This document shows, piece by piece, positions 27,167 to 35,275 of a stretch of 51,204 nt of DNA. Position numbers and translations under genes: made by a program. The notes beneath the pieces were generated by a model. The model searched no databases. It was not told the DNA's origin and saw only the letters and a list, made by a program, of their open reading frames with translations. Origin of the DNA: an uncultured Erysipelotrichaceae bacterium (GTDB taxonomy: Bacteria; Bacillota_I; Bacilli_A; RF39; UBA660). The stretch lies in NCBI GenBank assembly GCA_902795215.1, contig CADBKG010000007.1, positions 1 through 51,204 of the forward strand. Reading direction: 5' to 3'. Position 1 is the stretch's first letter; the number at the start of each line of letters is the position of its first letter.

Positions 27167-27883
27167 ATGAAAAAAAAGCTAGAAAAAATTAAAAGTATGA
27201 TGAATAATGAACCTAAATTATTTGTTTTATTATTAATTCTCATATTGTTTATAATCATATTTATAATATATCGCATTGCAGATAAGTATATGAATTATGA
27301 AAAGAAAGATACAATAAATGCTTATACACACGTGATAAGTCAACAAACTACTTTTAATGCTGATATAACTATTAATAGAAGAGAAGAAATACTCAGTTTA
27401 AAAGCACCAGAAAATATCAATTTAAACAATAGTATAGTGTATTCAAAAGATAAGATTATTTTCCCAGAGAAAGAAATACTTGTTTTAACGAGTGATGTTA
27501 ATAAATTTTATAAAATATCAAAGTATTCATATATTAAAGATAATAATCTTGTTACAAATAAGTTTAAAAAAGATTTAGGTGAGTATTTTATATATAATGG
27601 TAATAATTTATACTTCTTTATTAATGGTGGAACCTTAAAAACTGATTTAGATTCTATTGAATTAAATGATTTGGTTGAAGTTAATGTTCAAAAAGGATAT
27701 ATAGAATATTATCAATATAAAGAAAATAAGATAGGAAGAATAAAATATAAGAACAATATAGAATTTAAAAATCATTATTATAAAGTAGATTTATTAAATA
27801 ATACTCTTGGTAATGAAAAAACAATGCTTCCTGGTTCAACAGAATATTTAGATAATATTACATCACTTGACAAAAAGAAGTAA
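27167..27883 (+). CDS. Third membrane-anchored protein of the set, linker-less
   Basis: 238 residues: a basic N-terminus, one membrane segment (about 18-38) and a beta-rich outer domain, apparently the same type as the N-terminal domains of the two preceding proteins but without Ser-rich linker or Fn3 modules. I choose the ATG at 27167, with GAGGG at the right distance, over an in-frame TTG at 27155 inside the previous gene. It closes the first operon of the block; a strong promoter for the next gene begins just after it. Function unknown. Confidence 0.7.
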   Translation: MKKKLEKIKSMMNNEPKLFVLLLILILFIIIFIIYRIADKYMNYEKKDTINAYTHVISQQTTFNADITINRREEILSLKAPENINLNNSIVYSKDKIIFPEKEILVLTSDVNKFYKISKYSYIKDNNLVTNKFKKDLGEYFIYNGNNLYFFINGGTLKTDLDSIELNDLVEVNVQKGYIEYYQYKENKIGRIKYKNNIEFKNHYYKVDLLNNTLGNEKTMLPGSTEYLDNITSLDKKK

Positions 27884-27890
27884 AATAAAA

Positions 27891-27919
27891 TTGACAAGCA
27901 CTATAATTTAAGATAAAAT
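27891..27919 (+). promoter_or_regulatory. Consensus promoter of pilin-like gene 1
   Basis: TTGACA (27891-27896), 17 bases, TAAAAT (27914-27919). Confidence 0.88.
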
Positions 27920-27955
27920 TAATATAGATTAAGTTAGAAAGAGAGAGATTTAAAG

Positions 27956-28339
27956 ATGATTAATTTATTAACAATTAATTTTTGTTCAAACGCAAAAGAC
28001 ATTTTATCACTAGTAGGTATTATTTTAACTGTATTCAAAATAGGAATACCAATTATCATTATTGCAATTGGTATGGTTGACTTAGGTAAAGCAGCTTTAT
28101 CTTCTAAACCAGAAGAAATCAAAAAACAAGCGACAAGTCTGCTTTGGAGATTCGTTGGAGGAGTATTTATATTCTTCTTACCATCACTAGTTATGCTTTT
28201 ATTTAAGCTTATTGGTCCTTGGGGTGGAGTAAAGGCAAATACAGATTATGATATATGTTATTCTTGCGTAGTCCATCCATGGAGGGGTTGCGATGCATCA
28301 CAAGGAACGGAAGATAAAGGAAATTATCCAAACGATTAA
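27956..28339 (+). CDS. VirB2/T4SS pilin-like double-TM protein 1
   Basis: 127 residues without a cleavable signal. Two hydrophobic segments (about 16-42 and 58-83) flank a basic loop, SSKPEEIKKQ. The second ends in the IFFLPSL pattern. A cysteine sits just before the first segment (NFCSNA) and a CxxC pair after the second (YDICYSC). This hairpin plan with both ends outside fits VirB2-like pilins and the T4SS-pilin family of other phyla. Three relatives follow. Its own consensus promoter and terminator suggest high-level monocistronic expression, as expected for a major subunit. The family assignment rests on topology and context. Confidence 0.7.
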   Translation: MINLLTINFCSNAKDILSLVGIILTVFKIGIPIIIIAIGMVDLGKAALSSKPEEIKKQATSLLWRFVGGVFIFFLPSLVMLLFKLIGPWGGVKANTDYDICYSCVVHPWRGCDASQGTEDKGNYPND

Positions 28340-28354
28340 TAAATCGTTTTTTTT
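28331..28354 (+). terminator. Terminator after pilin-like gene 1
   Basis: AACGATT (28331-28337) pairs with AATCGTT (28342-28348) around an AATA loop, then a T run; it overlaps the stop codon. Confidence 0.9.
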
Positions 28355-28363
28355 CTGCATAGA

Positions 28364-28392
28364 TTGACAAATTAATACAAAAGTCGTATAAT
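28364..28392 (+). promoter_or_regulatory. Perfect consensus promoter of pilin-like gene 2
   Basis: TTGACA (28364-28369), 17 bases, TATAAT (28387-28392): both boxes and the spacing are consensus, the best promoter in the window. Confidence 0.93.
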
Positions 28393-28420
28393 CTAGCTAT
28401 ATTGGAAGGGGGAAAACTAT

Positions 28421-28804
28421 ATGAATGAAGCTAGTTTGAGTAGTTTTTGTCATGGAATATCTCCATTGTTACAATTAGTGGGAGAACTGCTTTTAGTTTT
28501 TAAATTAGTTGTTCCTATACTTTTAATTGTAATATGTATACTAGATGTAGCTAAAGCAATACTTTCTAGTAAATCAGATGAAAATAAAAATAGGTTAAAA
28601 AACTTCTTTTATAGAGTTTTATTTGCTGTACTATTGTTTTTTATCCCTGCATTATTTATGTTATTTTTCAGTTTTAATCCAGAATTTACAGCGGCTAGGG
28701 ATAATAGTGGCCTTGATTATGATGTGTGTTATGACTGTTTATTTTATCCATATAAGGACGAATGTAAGACAGCAGTTGAGATTGCACATTACGAATATGA
28801 ATAA
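28421..28804 (+). CDS. VirB2/T4SS pilin-like double-TM protein 2
   Basis: 127 residues, the same length and plan as pilin-like protein 1. SFCHGI stands before the first membrane segment, the charged loop SSKSDENKNR comes between, LLFFIPAL lies in the second segment, and DYDVCYDC follows it. GGAAGGGGG gives a strong ribosome binding site. It is monocistronic with a consensus promoter and a terminator. The two proteins align along their whole length apart from the last ~20 residues, pointing to tandem duplication and divergence. A role as an alternative or co-assembled pilus or channel subunit is inference. Confidence 0.7.
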   Translation: MNEASLSSFCHGISPLLQLVGELLLVFKLVVPILLIVICILDVAKAILSSKSDENKNRLKNFFYRVLFAVLLFFIPALFMLFFSFNPEFTAARDNSGLDYDVCYDCLFYPYKDECKTAVEIAHYEYE

Positions 28805-28831
28805 AATAAGCTTAAAAAGCTTATTTTTTTT
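28804..28831 (+). terminator. Terminator after pilin-like gene 2
   Basis: A 10-bp perfect stem, AAATAAGCTT (28804-28813) with AAGCTTATTT (28817-28826), and a T run. Confidence 0.9.
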
Positions 28832-28842
28832 GACTTTAATTA

Positions 28843-28871
28843 TTGTTTTTACTCTATTTAAATGTTATAAT
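28843..28871 (+). promoter_or_regulatory. Promoter of the main T4SS-like operon
   Basis: TTGTTT (28843-28848), 17 bases, TATAAT (28866-28871) with an extended TGT. Confidence 0.75.
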
Positions 28872-28890
28872 TACCATAGTGGTGATTCAT

Positions 28891-30111
28891 ATGAAAAAGT
28901 ACTTTAAATATATAATGATTTTAATAATAGGATTATTTGTTTTTAATGGAATAAATGTAAAAGCGGATGATAGTGATTTGTGTGGGAATGCTAAATTTAA
29001 ACTTACTGGCAATCATAAAGCTACTATATGTTCTTTAAGAGGTTATGTAGCTCCACAAGATTTTCAGACAAAGTCAGTAGATTCCCCAAGCTTGTATACT
29101 ATCAACATCTATTATACGCCTACTACAGGTATATGGGAATTGGAAGTTAAAGGTGATAAAAAATTTTCAGAAATTAAGGAAATGTCTATGAAGACAATAA
29201 CAAAGACTTACTCAAATGGAGATTACTCGTTTAATGCTTCAAATTTTGAATGTCCAAAATCTTTTAATCAAATACTGTATAAAACTCATAAAAATTTACT
29301 TTATAAGAGTTATACCATTTCCAAAATTGGTTTTAGCAAAACTGCAACAAAAGTTAATAGCAATCTACAAGTAAAAGGTTTTAAACAAACCGAAAATGGT
29401 TCTACTCTTTTAGTTGATTACCCAAATGATGTCAAAAAATATGCCAAAGAAAAAATAAATGCAATTAATAAATATGAGTGTAGCGACAAAAAACTTAATA
29501 AACTAAAAACTAGTATTAATAGTGAATGTTATTTTGCCGAATTATGTTGGGATGCTAGAACAGAAAAAAAAGACGAGTGTCATTCAGGAGCTAGTCCACT
29601 AACAGATTTGATGACTGCTCAACAAAAGAAAATAAATAACGCAATTAAAGAAAAAATAGATTCTTGTGATTGTAGCGATTATGAGAAGGCTAAAGATAAG
29701 AAAAATTGTGAAAATAACGTGTTAGATATAGAGAGAAAAGTTGAAATAGATAATGCCACGACTGAAAATATTGAAGAAAAAGTAGAAGAAGCAGTAGAAA
29801 ACTTTAATTTTCAACGAGTTGTAATAGACGAAGAAGAATCAACATGTGAAGGAATTCTTTCAAAAGATGGAACAGAGTTTTTACAAAAAGTATTAAAGTT
29901 TGTTCAATATGGTGGAGTTATAGTAGCGTTGTTATCTTCTACACTTGATTTTATAAAATCTGTTTCAAGCGGATCTCAAGACGATTTGAAAAAAGCATCT
30001 AGTAGATTCCTAAAAAGAATGATATTTGCAGCATTATTATTCTTTGTTGTTATATTAACAAATATATTACTTGGTATTTTCAATATAACCGTTCCAAGCG
30101 ATTGTGTGTAA
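28891..30111 (+). CDS. Secreted/membrane protein with Cys-rich ectodomain and C-terminal pilin-like hairpin
   Basis: 406 residues. A signal peptide (about 1-24, ending NVKA before DD) leads to an ectodomain of roughly 300 residues with many cysteines. These include CNxKL-type pairs, DCSDYEK and KNCENN. The last ~78 residues repeat the pilin-like plan: STCEG before the first hydrophobic segment, the loop SGSQDDLKKAS, an LLFFVVIL second segment, and a final DC. The start at 28891 is chosen for GGTGATT and the promoter; the upstream in-frame TTG lies inside the promoter. It looks like a pilin-like subunit carrying an extra outer domain, perhaps a tip or base component. Confidence 0.7.
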   Translation: MKKYFKYIMILIIGLFVFNGINVKADDSDLCGNAKFKLTGNHKATICSLRGYVAPQDFQTKSVDSPSLYTINIYYTPTTGIWELEVKGDKKFSEIKEMSMKTITKTYSNGDYSFNASNFECPKSFNQILYKTHKNLLYKSYTISKIGFSKTATKVNSNLQVKGFKQTENGSTLLVDYPNDVKKYAKEKINAINKYECSDKKLNKLKTSINSECYFAELCWDARTEKKDECHSGASPLTDLMTAQQKKINNAIKEKIDSCDCSDYEKAKDKKNCENNVLDIERKVEIDNATTENIEEKVEEAVENFNFQRVVIDEEESTCEGILSKDGTEFLQKVLKFVQYGGVIVALLSSTLDFIKSVSSGSQDDLKKASSRFLKRMIFAALLFFVVILTNILLGIFNITVPSDCV

Positions 30112-30126
30112 GGAGGATAAAGCATA

Positions 30127-30642
30127 ATGAAAAAAATATTCATTTTACTATTAATGTTGACACTTGTGTTTTATTCTTATGACACTGTTAATGTACAAGC
30201 ATTTAATGAAACTAGGCATGTATTAGCTGTAGATGATTATTCTTCAGAAACAAATGAATGTGGTATAGATAGAGATAATTTTTGTGCAAATTTCTCTAAT
30301 GCAATAGTAATAGTAGGCTACCTTATAATTATTTTAAAAATAGCATTACCACTCGTTATAATAGTTAAAACTACTATTAATTTATTGCCACTTATTACAT
30401 CAGGTAATCCAGATAATTTTAAGAAAGCAATGACATCTATATTAATATCTTTTGTTGGCGCTGTTTTAATATTCTTTTTACCAACTATAATTAATATTTT
30501 CTTAGGATTTACTAATAAATATAATGAAAGTTGGGAAACGGAAGCAACATGTCATGAATGTATATTAAATGCAACGGGAGAAAACTGTCAAAAATATGTA
30601 GATTTAGTTAATAAATGTAAAAATATAAAAAAGGAGGGATAG
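30127..30642 (+). CDS. VirB2/T4SS pilin-like protein 4 with signal peptide
   Basis: 171 residues. A clear signal peptide (about 1-25, NVQA before FN) is followed by DNFCANF, a first membrane segment, the loop TSGNPDNFKKA, a second segment with LIFFLPTI, and ATCHEC with further cysteines. It thus shares the FC...CxxC pattern of the other pilin-like proteins; the signal peptide fixes the N-terminus outside. AAGGAGGA lies just upstream, 15 bases after the previous stop, and the VirB6-like gene follows immediately. The signal-peptide form is the closest of the four to classic VirB2 precursors. Confidence 0.72.
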   Translation: MKKIFILLLMLTLVFYSYDTVNVQAFNETRHVLAVDDYSSETNECGIDRDNFCANFSNAIVIVGYLIIILKIALPLVIIVKTTINLLPLITSGNPDNFKKAMTSILISFVGAVLIFFLPTIINIFLGFTNKYNESWETEATCHECILNATGENCQKYVDLVNKCKNIKKEG

Positions 30643-30643
30643 T

Positions 30644-32596
30644 GTGGTAAAACTATTAACAGGAGTATTCTTTGTTATAGATGAAATGGTTTACAGCATA
30701 GTTAAATCACTTTATACCATTTTTATGTTTATGGGTGAAGTTAGACTATCTGCTGATGAAACTACAGGTGCAATTCTATCAAGAATCTATGTTTTAATAT
30801 TTTTTATAATGGTATTTGTGCTAGCCTATGCACTACTTAATTACATTATCAATCCTGATAAGGTTAATGATAATAATATAGGTGCAACCTCACTATTAAA
30901 AAAGATATTGATATCACTAGGTGTAGTAATTATTTCTCCTATGTTGTTTAGCGAGTTATACTATTTACAACATCTTGTAATAAAATCGCATGTAATAGAA
31001 AATGTAATACTTGGAGGTCATACTTTTAAGTATGAGGATGGTACTGAGGTTGAAGATGATTCTGTAAATGTTAATTATGTTATAGCTGCAGTTTATTCAT
31101 CATTCTTGTATCCAGAGGATGGATCAGCTTGGGATTGCTTGCAGGATGGTATAAAAGGTACTGAATTAGAAGATGATGGTGATTTTGCGGGATATTGTAA
31201 TGCTTATTATCAAGCCGTTTCTACTGGATCGATTTCAGGATTTTCTAGATATTATGCCAAAGATGGTTTTAAATATTTATGGTTTATATCACCAATAGCT
31301 GGTATAGCATTAATATTCTTTATATTATCGTTTTGTATTAATCTTGGCATGAGGGTATTTAAACTTTTAGTATTAGAAATATTAGCCCCAATACCGGCAT
31401 TGTTAGATTTAATACCTGGAAAAAGTGGAACGTTAAAAAAATATTTTGAAACAACTCTAGGAGTATTCGCTGAGTTATTTATATATCAAGCCGTAGTACT
31501 TGGCGGTATGTGGTTAATAACAATGGTGCCAGTGGTTATTCCTGATTTATTCACAAATCTTCCAGGAAATATTGGAATATTTGCATATATGATTTTAATA
31601 TTTGCGATGTTAAAAGTTGCAAAAGACTTACCAAAATTAATATCAGATGTTTTAGGAATAAAAGGCGATGGTGTGATAAAGGCAACAGGCTTAAGAGCAC
31701 TTGGTATGGCAGGAACTGCAGCTGGTATTGGATTTGGTTTAAAACACGCATTTACTGATAAAGGTAATGGAAACTTTGGAAACAGATTACTTGCAGCAGG
31801 TCAAGCTGTTGGACACGGTTTATATGCTAATAGAAATTCAGAATCAATAAGAGATAGTTTTAAAAACTTTAAATCATATAATGAAAAAGTTCAACAAGAT
31901 GCAGCATATAGACAAACAAGAATGTATGATAGAAAAATGGATAGAGATGCATACAAAGACTTTAAGAAAAATAATCCTGGCTTGAATTTTATTGAAGCTC
32001 GTCGTGAATTTAAGAATTTAAATCCAACACTTAGTAATGCTGAATATAAAGATTACACTAGAAAAATCGAACTCAATAAACGTATTACTGATGCAGGAAA
32101 AGCTTTAGAAGATGCGACTTATGGTAAAAATGAAGCTTATAAGCAAATGAAATCAGCAGTTGATTTACAAAAAAACTTATTAGGCAAAGAAAAATTAAAT
32201 GATGGCGACATGGTTACATTAGCTAATGGTCAAACCATGGAATATTCTAAAGTTAAGAACGCTATGGATAAAATTAAAGAAGACGAAATTAATAAAAATC
32301 CTACTGCAGTACATGAATATTTTTCTACAATCAAAAGTATTCAAGCTGCTAATGGAGAGGATGTAGAGCTTCCAGCAGGAGTATCAATAGATGCTAGAAC
32401 TTATAGAGATTCTAGTGGTAATTTTAAAGCTGCAGAATTTATAACCAGTCAAGAGGCAATTAACAATGCTGCAAAAGATAAACAGAAAGCTCTTAAAACA
32501 GATGCATATTTAAATAAGCAAATGGAAGAAATGCAAAAAGAAAAGAATAAAAGTGCAGCAGCTGAAGCTGCCAAGGCAAATAAAGATAATAAATAG
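30644..32596 (+). CDS. VirB6/TrbL-like polytopic channel protein
   Basis: 650 residues starting with GTG behind AAGGAGGG. The first ~360 residues contain about seven membrane segments, including a long amphipathic stretch (SFCINLGMRVFKLLVLEILAP type) typical of VirB6/TrbL. The remaining ~290 residues are a cytoplasmic, Lys/Glu/Ala-rich, coiled-coil-prone tail. VirB6 proteins form the inner-membrane channel of type IV secretion systems; long C-terminal extensions are common in Gram-positive versions. Its place between the pilin-like genes and the VirB3- and VirB4-like genes supports the assignment, although primary-sequence similarity is hard to judge by eye. Confidence 0.75.
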   Translation: MVKLLTGVFFVIDEMVYSIVKSLYTIFMFMGEVRLSADETTGAILSRIYVLIFFIMVFVLAYALLNYIINPDKVNDNNIGATSLLKKILISLGVVIISPMLFSELYYLQHLVIKSHVIENVILGGHTFKYEDGTEVEDDSVNVNYVIAAVYSSFLYPEDGSAWDCLQDGIKGTELEDDGDFAGYCNAYYQAVSTGSISGFSRYYAKDGFKYLWFISPIAGIALIFFILSFCINLGMRVFKLLVLEILAPIPALLDLIPGKSGTLKKYFETTLGVFAELFIYQAVVLGGMWLITMVPVVIPDLFTNLPGNIGIFAYMILIFAMLKVAKDLPKLISDVLGIKGDGVIKATGLRALGMAGTAAGIGFGLKHAFTDKGNGNFGNRLLAAGQAVGHGLYANRNSESIRDSFKNFKSYNEKVQQDAAYRQTRMYDRKMDRDAYKDFKKNNPGLNFIEARREFKNLNPTLSNAEYKDYTRKIELNKRITDAGKALEDATYGKNEAYKQMKSAVDLQKNLLGKEKLNDGDMVTLANGQTMEYSKVKNAMDKIKEDEINKNPTAVHEYFSTIKSIQAANGEDVELPAGVSIDARTYRDSSGNFKAAEFITSQEAINNAAKDKQKALKTDAYLNKQMEEMQKEKNKSAAAEAAKANKDNK

Positions 32597-32609
32597 AAAG
32601 GGGTAAAAT

Positions 32610-32930
32610 ATGAGAGATAGTTATCTAATACCAGCAAATTCAAAAAAAAGTGAATTGATACTGGGTTTGTTTACAACGGTGGATTTGATACTATTTGGTA
32701 CAGGATTGGTAATAACTACCGTACTTATAATAGTATTTCAGGGTGATTTGCAGAGTTTATGGACAGCATTGCTTGTTATGGCTCCTGCACTGATTACAGG
32801 ATTTCTTGTATTCCCTGTACCTAATTATCATAATGTTTTACAGTTGATAATTAATATGTATACATTTTACTTTGTAAGACAAAGAATATATAAATGGAGA
32901 GGTTGGTGTTTTAAAGATGACAGGAAATAA
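32610..32930 (+). CDS. PrgI/VirB3-like protein
   Basis: 106 residues with the compact PrgI-family layout: a short polar start ending in a basic segment (IPANSKKSE), two membrane segments (about 17-41 and 48-68), and an arm ending FYFVRQRIYKWRGW. PrgI/VirB3 proteins tie the VirB4 ATPase to the membrane and almost always precede the VirB4 gene, as here. AAAGGGGT precedes the ATG. Its end overlaps the next gene by 14 bases. Confidence 0.85.
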   Translation: MRDSYLIPANSKKSELILGLFTTVDLILFGTGLVITTVLIIVFQGDLQSLWTALLVMAPALITGFLVFPVPNYHNVLQLIINMYTFYFVRQRIYKWRGWCFKDDRK

Positions 32931-33459
32931 GCCTGCAGAAGAGTGGGTACCAGTAAGAAATATTACAAATGGTATTATTACACTTGATAACGGATATATG
33001 GTAGCTGGAGTAAAAGTAGAACCAAAAAACATATTTATTCTTGATCAACAACAAAGATACAATATTATTAATGCACTAAGAACATTTTATAATAATATTG
33101 ATTATGAATTTTGGTTAATTTGTGCGGGTAGACCAGTTGATATTAATGTTTATTTGGCTACTTTGCAAGTACAATATAATAATTCTAATAATGCTGAGAT
33201 TAGAAAATTATTAATACAAGACATTAATAAAGCTAATATGTTTATGAGTACACAAACTAATGCAGTTGATACTGAATACTATATATTATTTAAAGAAAAG
33301 AGACCAGAAATTATTCAAAAGAGATTACAAAATCTTATTTCTGGACTTGCAAATTGCACTTTGAATGGAAAACAAGCATCAAATGATGATTTAAGAATGC
33401 TTATCGATAATTTCTTTAATGGTGCGCAAAAAACTGAGTTTGGGACGGTGGCATCATGA
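32917..33459 (+). CDS. VirB4/TraC N-terminal part as a separate protein
   Basis: 180 residues without membrane segments or a P-loop. The opening PVRNITNGIITLDNGYMVAGVKVEPKN-like region and the next helical part match the N-terminal domain that precedes the ATPase in VirB4/TraC/PrgJ-type proteins. It overlaps the PrgI-like gene by 14 bases and the ATPase gene by 4 (ATGA). The overlap suggests translational coupling and a two-chain VirB4 rather than a broken gene. Confidence 0.78.
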   Translation: MTGNKPAEEWVPVRNITNGIITLDNGYMVAGVKVEPKNIFILDQQQRYNIINALRTFYNNIDYEFWLICAGRPVDINVYLATLQVQYNNSNNAEIRKLLIQDINKANMFMSTQTNAVDTEYYILFKEKRPEIIQKRLQNLISGLANCTLNGKQASNDDLRMLIDNFFNGAQKTEFGTVAS

Positions 33460-35246
33460 ATCTAAAAAGTGAATTAGCGCCTAAAGGAATAGAATTTAAA
33501 CCTACTGAATTTTCTTTAGGAGAGAAAAAATGTACAATTTTAACGGTTATTAGTTATGCTAAATGGATTCCAATTGGAGAAATGGCGGATATAACTAATA
33601 TTCCTGGAGTAAAAGTTGCAATTAAGCATATTCCAATCGATTTTGCATTAATGCGTAAAATGATTGATAAAGAAATTGCAGATTTAAGGGATAGATTCCA
33701 AAAGGAATATGATAATACTTTAAAAGAAAAGATAAGACAAGATTATGAATCTCTCGAGGGATTTGTTCAACAACTTGCAGCATCTAATTCTAGAATATTT
33801 GATTTCCAAATGCACATTATGCTTTCAGCAGATTCTGATACAGAACTTGAACAAAAGAAAACCGAAGTCAAAACATATCTTACTGGAAAAGAAATGCGTG
33901 CAATTCCATTAATGTTTGAACAAGAAAAGGTTCTAAAATCAATGCTTCCAATATTCCCTAAACAAGATATTGAGGATAGAGTAGGAACACCAATTCCTTC
34001 TGATACTATTGCAGCAATGTATCCATTTATTTTCGATAGTATTAAAGATCCTGGACTTTCTGCATTGCTTGGAGTTGATTTCTCTGGAGGAGTAATACTA
34101 TTTAATCAATTCTTATATCAAATAAAGAAAGAAAATAATAGAAATAATGCCAACATTTTAATTCTTGGACAATCTGGTTCAGGAAAGAGTACTGCAGCTA
34201 AGTTACTTCTTAGAAGTCATTTTAGAAGTGGATATAAAATTATTGCAATAGACCCTGAAGGCGAACTTGAAGAAATGACAAATAGATTTAAGGGAGACTT
34301 TATTAATCTTGGTAAAGGTGGACAATTTGGGATGATTAATCCGCTTGAAATTGTTGTAGATGGTGATGAAGATGAAACAACGCCAGGGCAAGGCGCAAGT
34401 TATACTATATTAACTAGAACAATTTCCACTTTGAAAGCATTTATGGTTTATTATAGCCCTGATATTGAAGATGATGTTTTAACTTTATTTAGTGATGTTG
34501 TACAAGATACATATAAGAGATTTAATATAGATTATGACACTGATTTTAGTAAAATGACTAGTAAAGACTATCCAACTTTTGATGACGTTTATGCCACAAT
34601 TCGTGGTAGACTTCTATCAATGAATGAAAAAACTCATGAAAGAGATATAATGGAACGTCTAGAGCTTAAGATTAGACCATTTACTAAAGAATTAAGATAT
34701 TACTTTAATGGACATACAACTATTACTCCTGAAAGTAATTTTGTGGTATTTAATATAAGAGAATTAATGAATAGTGAATCTTCTATTAGAAATGCATTAT
34801 TCTTTAATATATTAAAATATGCTTGGAGTATGTGCTTAGATAGAAATACTATTACAGTTTTATCTGTAGATGAAGCGCATGTACTTCTTGGAGATAGAAA
34901 TGAGCTTGGTGCAGAATTCCTTGCCCAAATTCAAAGAAGAAGTCGTAAATATAATACAGGTACTATCATTATTACTCAGCAACCAACTGATTTTGCTGCA
35001 CCAAATATAATAATGCATGGTAAAGCAATATTTGACAATGCTAGTTATTATTTAATTATGGGGCTTAAAAAACAAGCAGTTGAAGATTTAGGACAATTGA
35101 TTGATTTAAATGAAAGTGAAATGAATACAATTAAATCCTATACACAGGGTGATGGATTATTTGTATGTGGAAATAGGCGAATGCAAATTAGTGTTATTGT
35201 AACGCCAGATGAACTCGATTCGTTTGGAATGGGTGGAGGTCTATAA
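33456..35246 (+). CDS. VirB4/TraC-type secretion ATPase
   Basis: 596 residues: the rest of a VirB4, comprising a middle region and a C-terminal RecA-like ATPase. Walker A is GQSGSGKST (238-246); Walker B is VLSVDEAHVLL with D472/E473; then RRSRKYNTG and the ITQQPTDF sensor. VirB4 ATPases power pilus biogenesis and substrate passage. The start ATG overlaps the stop of the N-terminal partner. In the ATPase frame a TGA lies a few codons before this ATG, so there is no longer in-frame version. No slippery site was found that would fuse the two. Confidence 0.92.
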   Translation: MNLKSELAPKGIEFKPTEFSLGEKKCTILTVISYAKWIPIGEMADITNIPGVKVAIKHIPIDFALMRKMIDKEIADLRDRFQKEYDNTLKEKIRQDYESLEGFVQQLAASNSRIFDFQMHIMLSADSDTELEQKKTEVKTYLTGKEMRAIPLMFEQEKVLKSMLPIFPKQDIEDRVGTPIPSDTIAAMYPFIFDSIKDPGLSALLGVDFSGGVILFNQFLYQIKKENNRNNANILILGQSGSGKSTAAKLLLRSHFRSGYKIIAIDPEGELEEMTNRFKGDFINLGKGGQFGMINPLEIVVDGDEDETTPGQGASYTILTRTISTLKAFMVYYSPDIEDDVLTLFSDVVQDTYKRFNIDYDTDFSKMTSKDYPTFDDVYATIRGRLLSMNEKTHERDIMERLELKIRPFTKELRYYFNGHTTITPESNFVVFNIRELMNSESSIRNALFFNILKYAWSMCLDRNTITVLSVDEAHVLLGDRNELGAEFLAQIQRRSRKYNTGTIIITQQPTDFAAPNIIMHGKAIFDNASYYLIMGLKKQAVEDLGQLIDLNESEMNTIKSYTQGDGLFVCGNRRMQISVIVTPDELDSFGMGGGL

Positions 35247-35275
35247 TATAAACGGTTAGGTGGTGATTTTATTCC

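Noticed and set aside
28843-28890. TTG start for the Cys-rich pilin-like protein
   Set aside because: This part contains the promoter itself; the ATG at 28891 gives a proper signal peptide.
33456-33459. TGA read as tryptophan (code 4)
   Set aside because: After the TGA at 33457-33459 the frame meets TAA two codons later, and the TGA ending scpA also gives only a short extension; tryptophan is encoded by TGG throughout.
33440-33465. Programmed -1 frameshift joining the two VirB4 parts
   Set aside because: The A-run before the junction has the wrong phase for a slip into the second frame, which meets TGA straight after it; the ATGA overlap explains the arrangement better.
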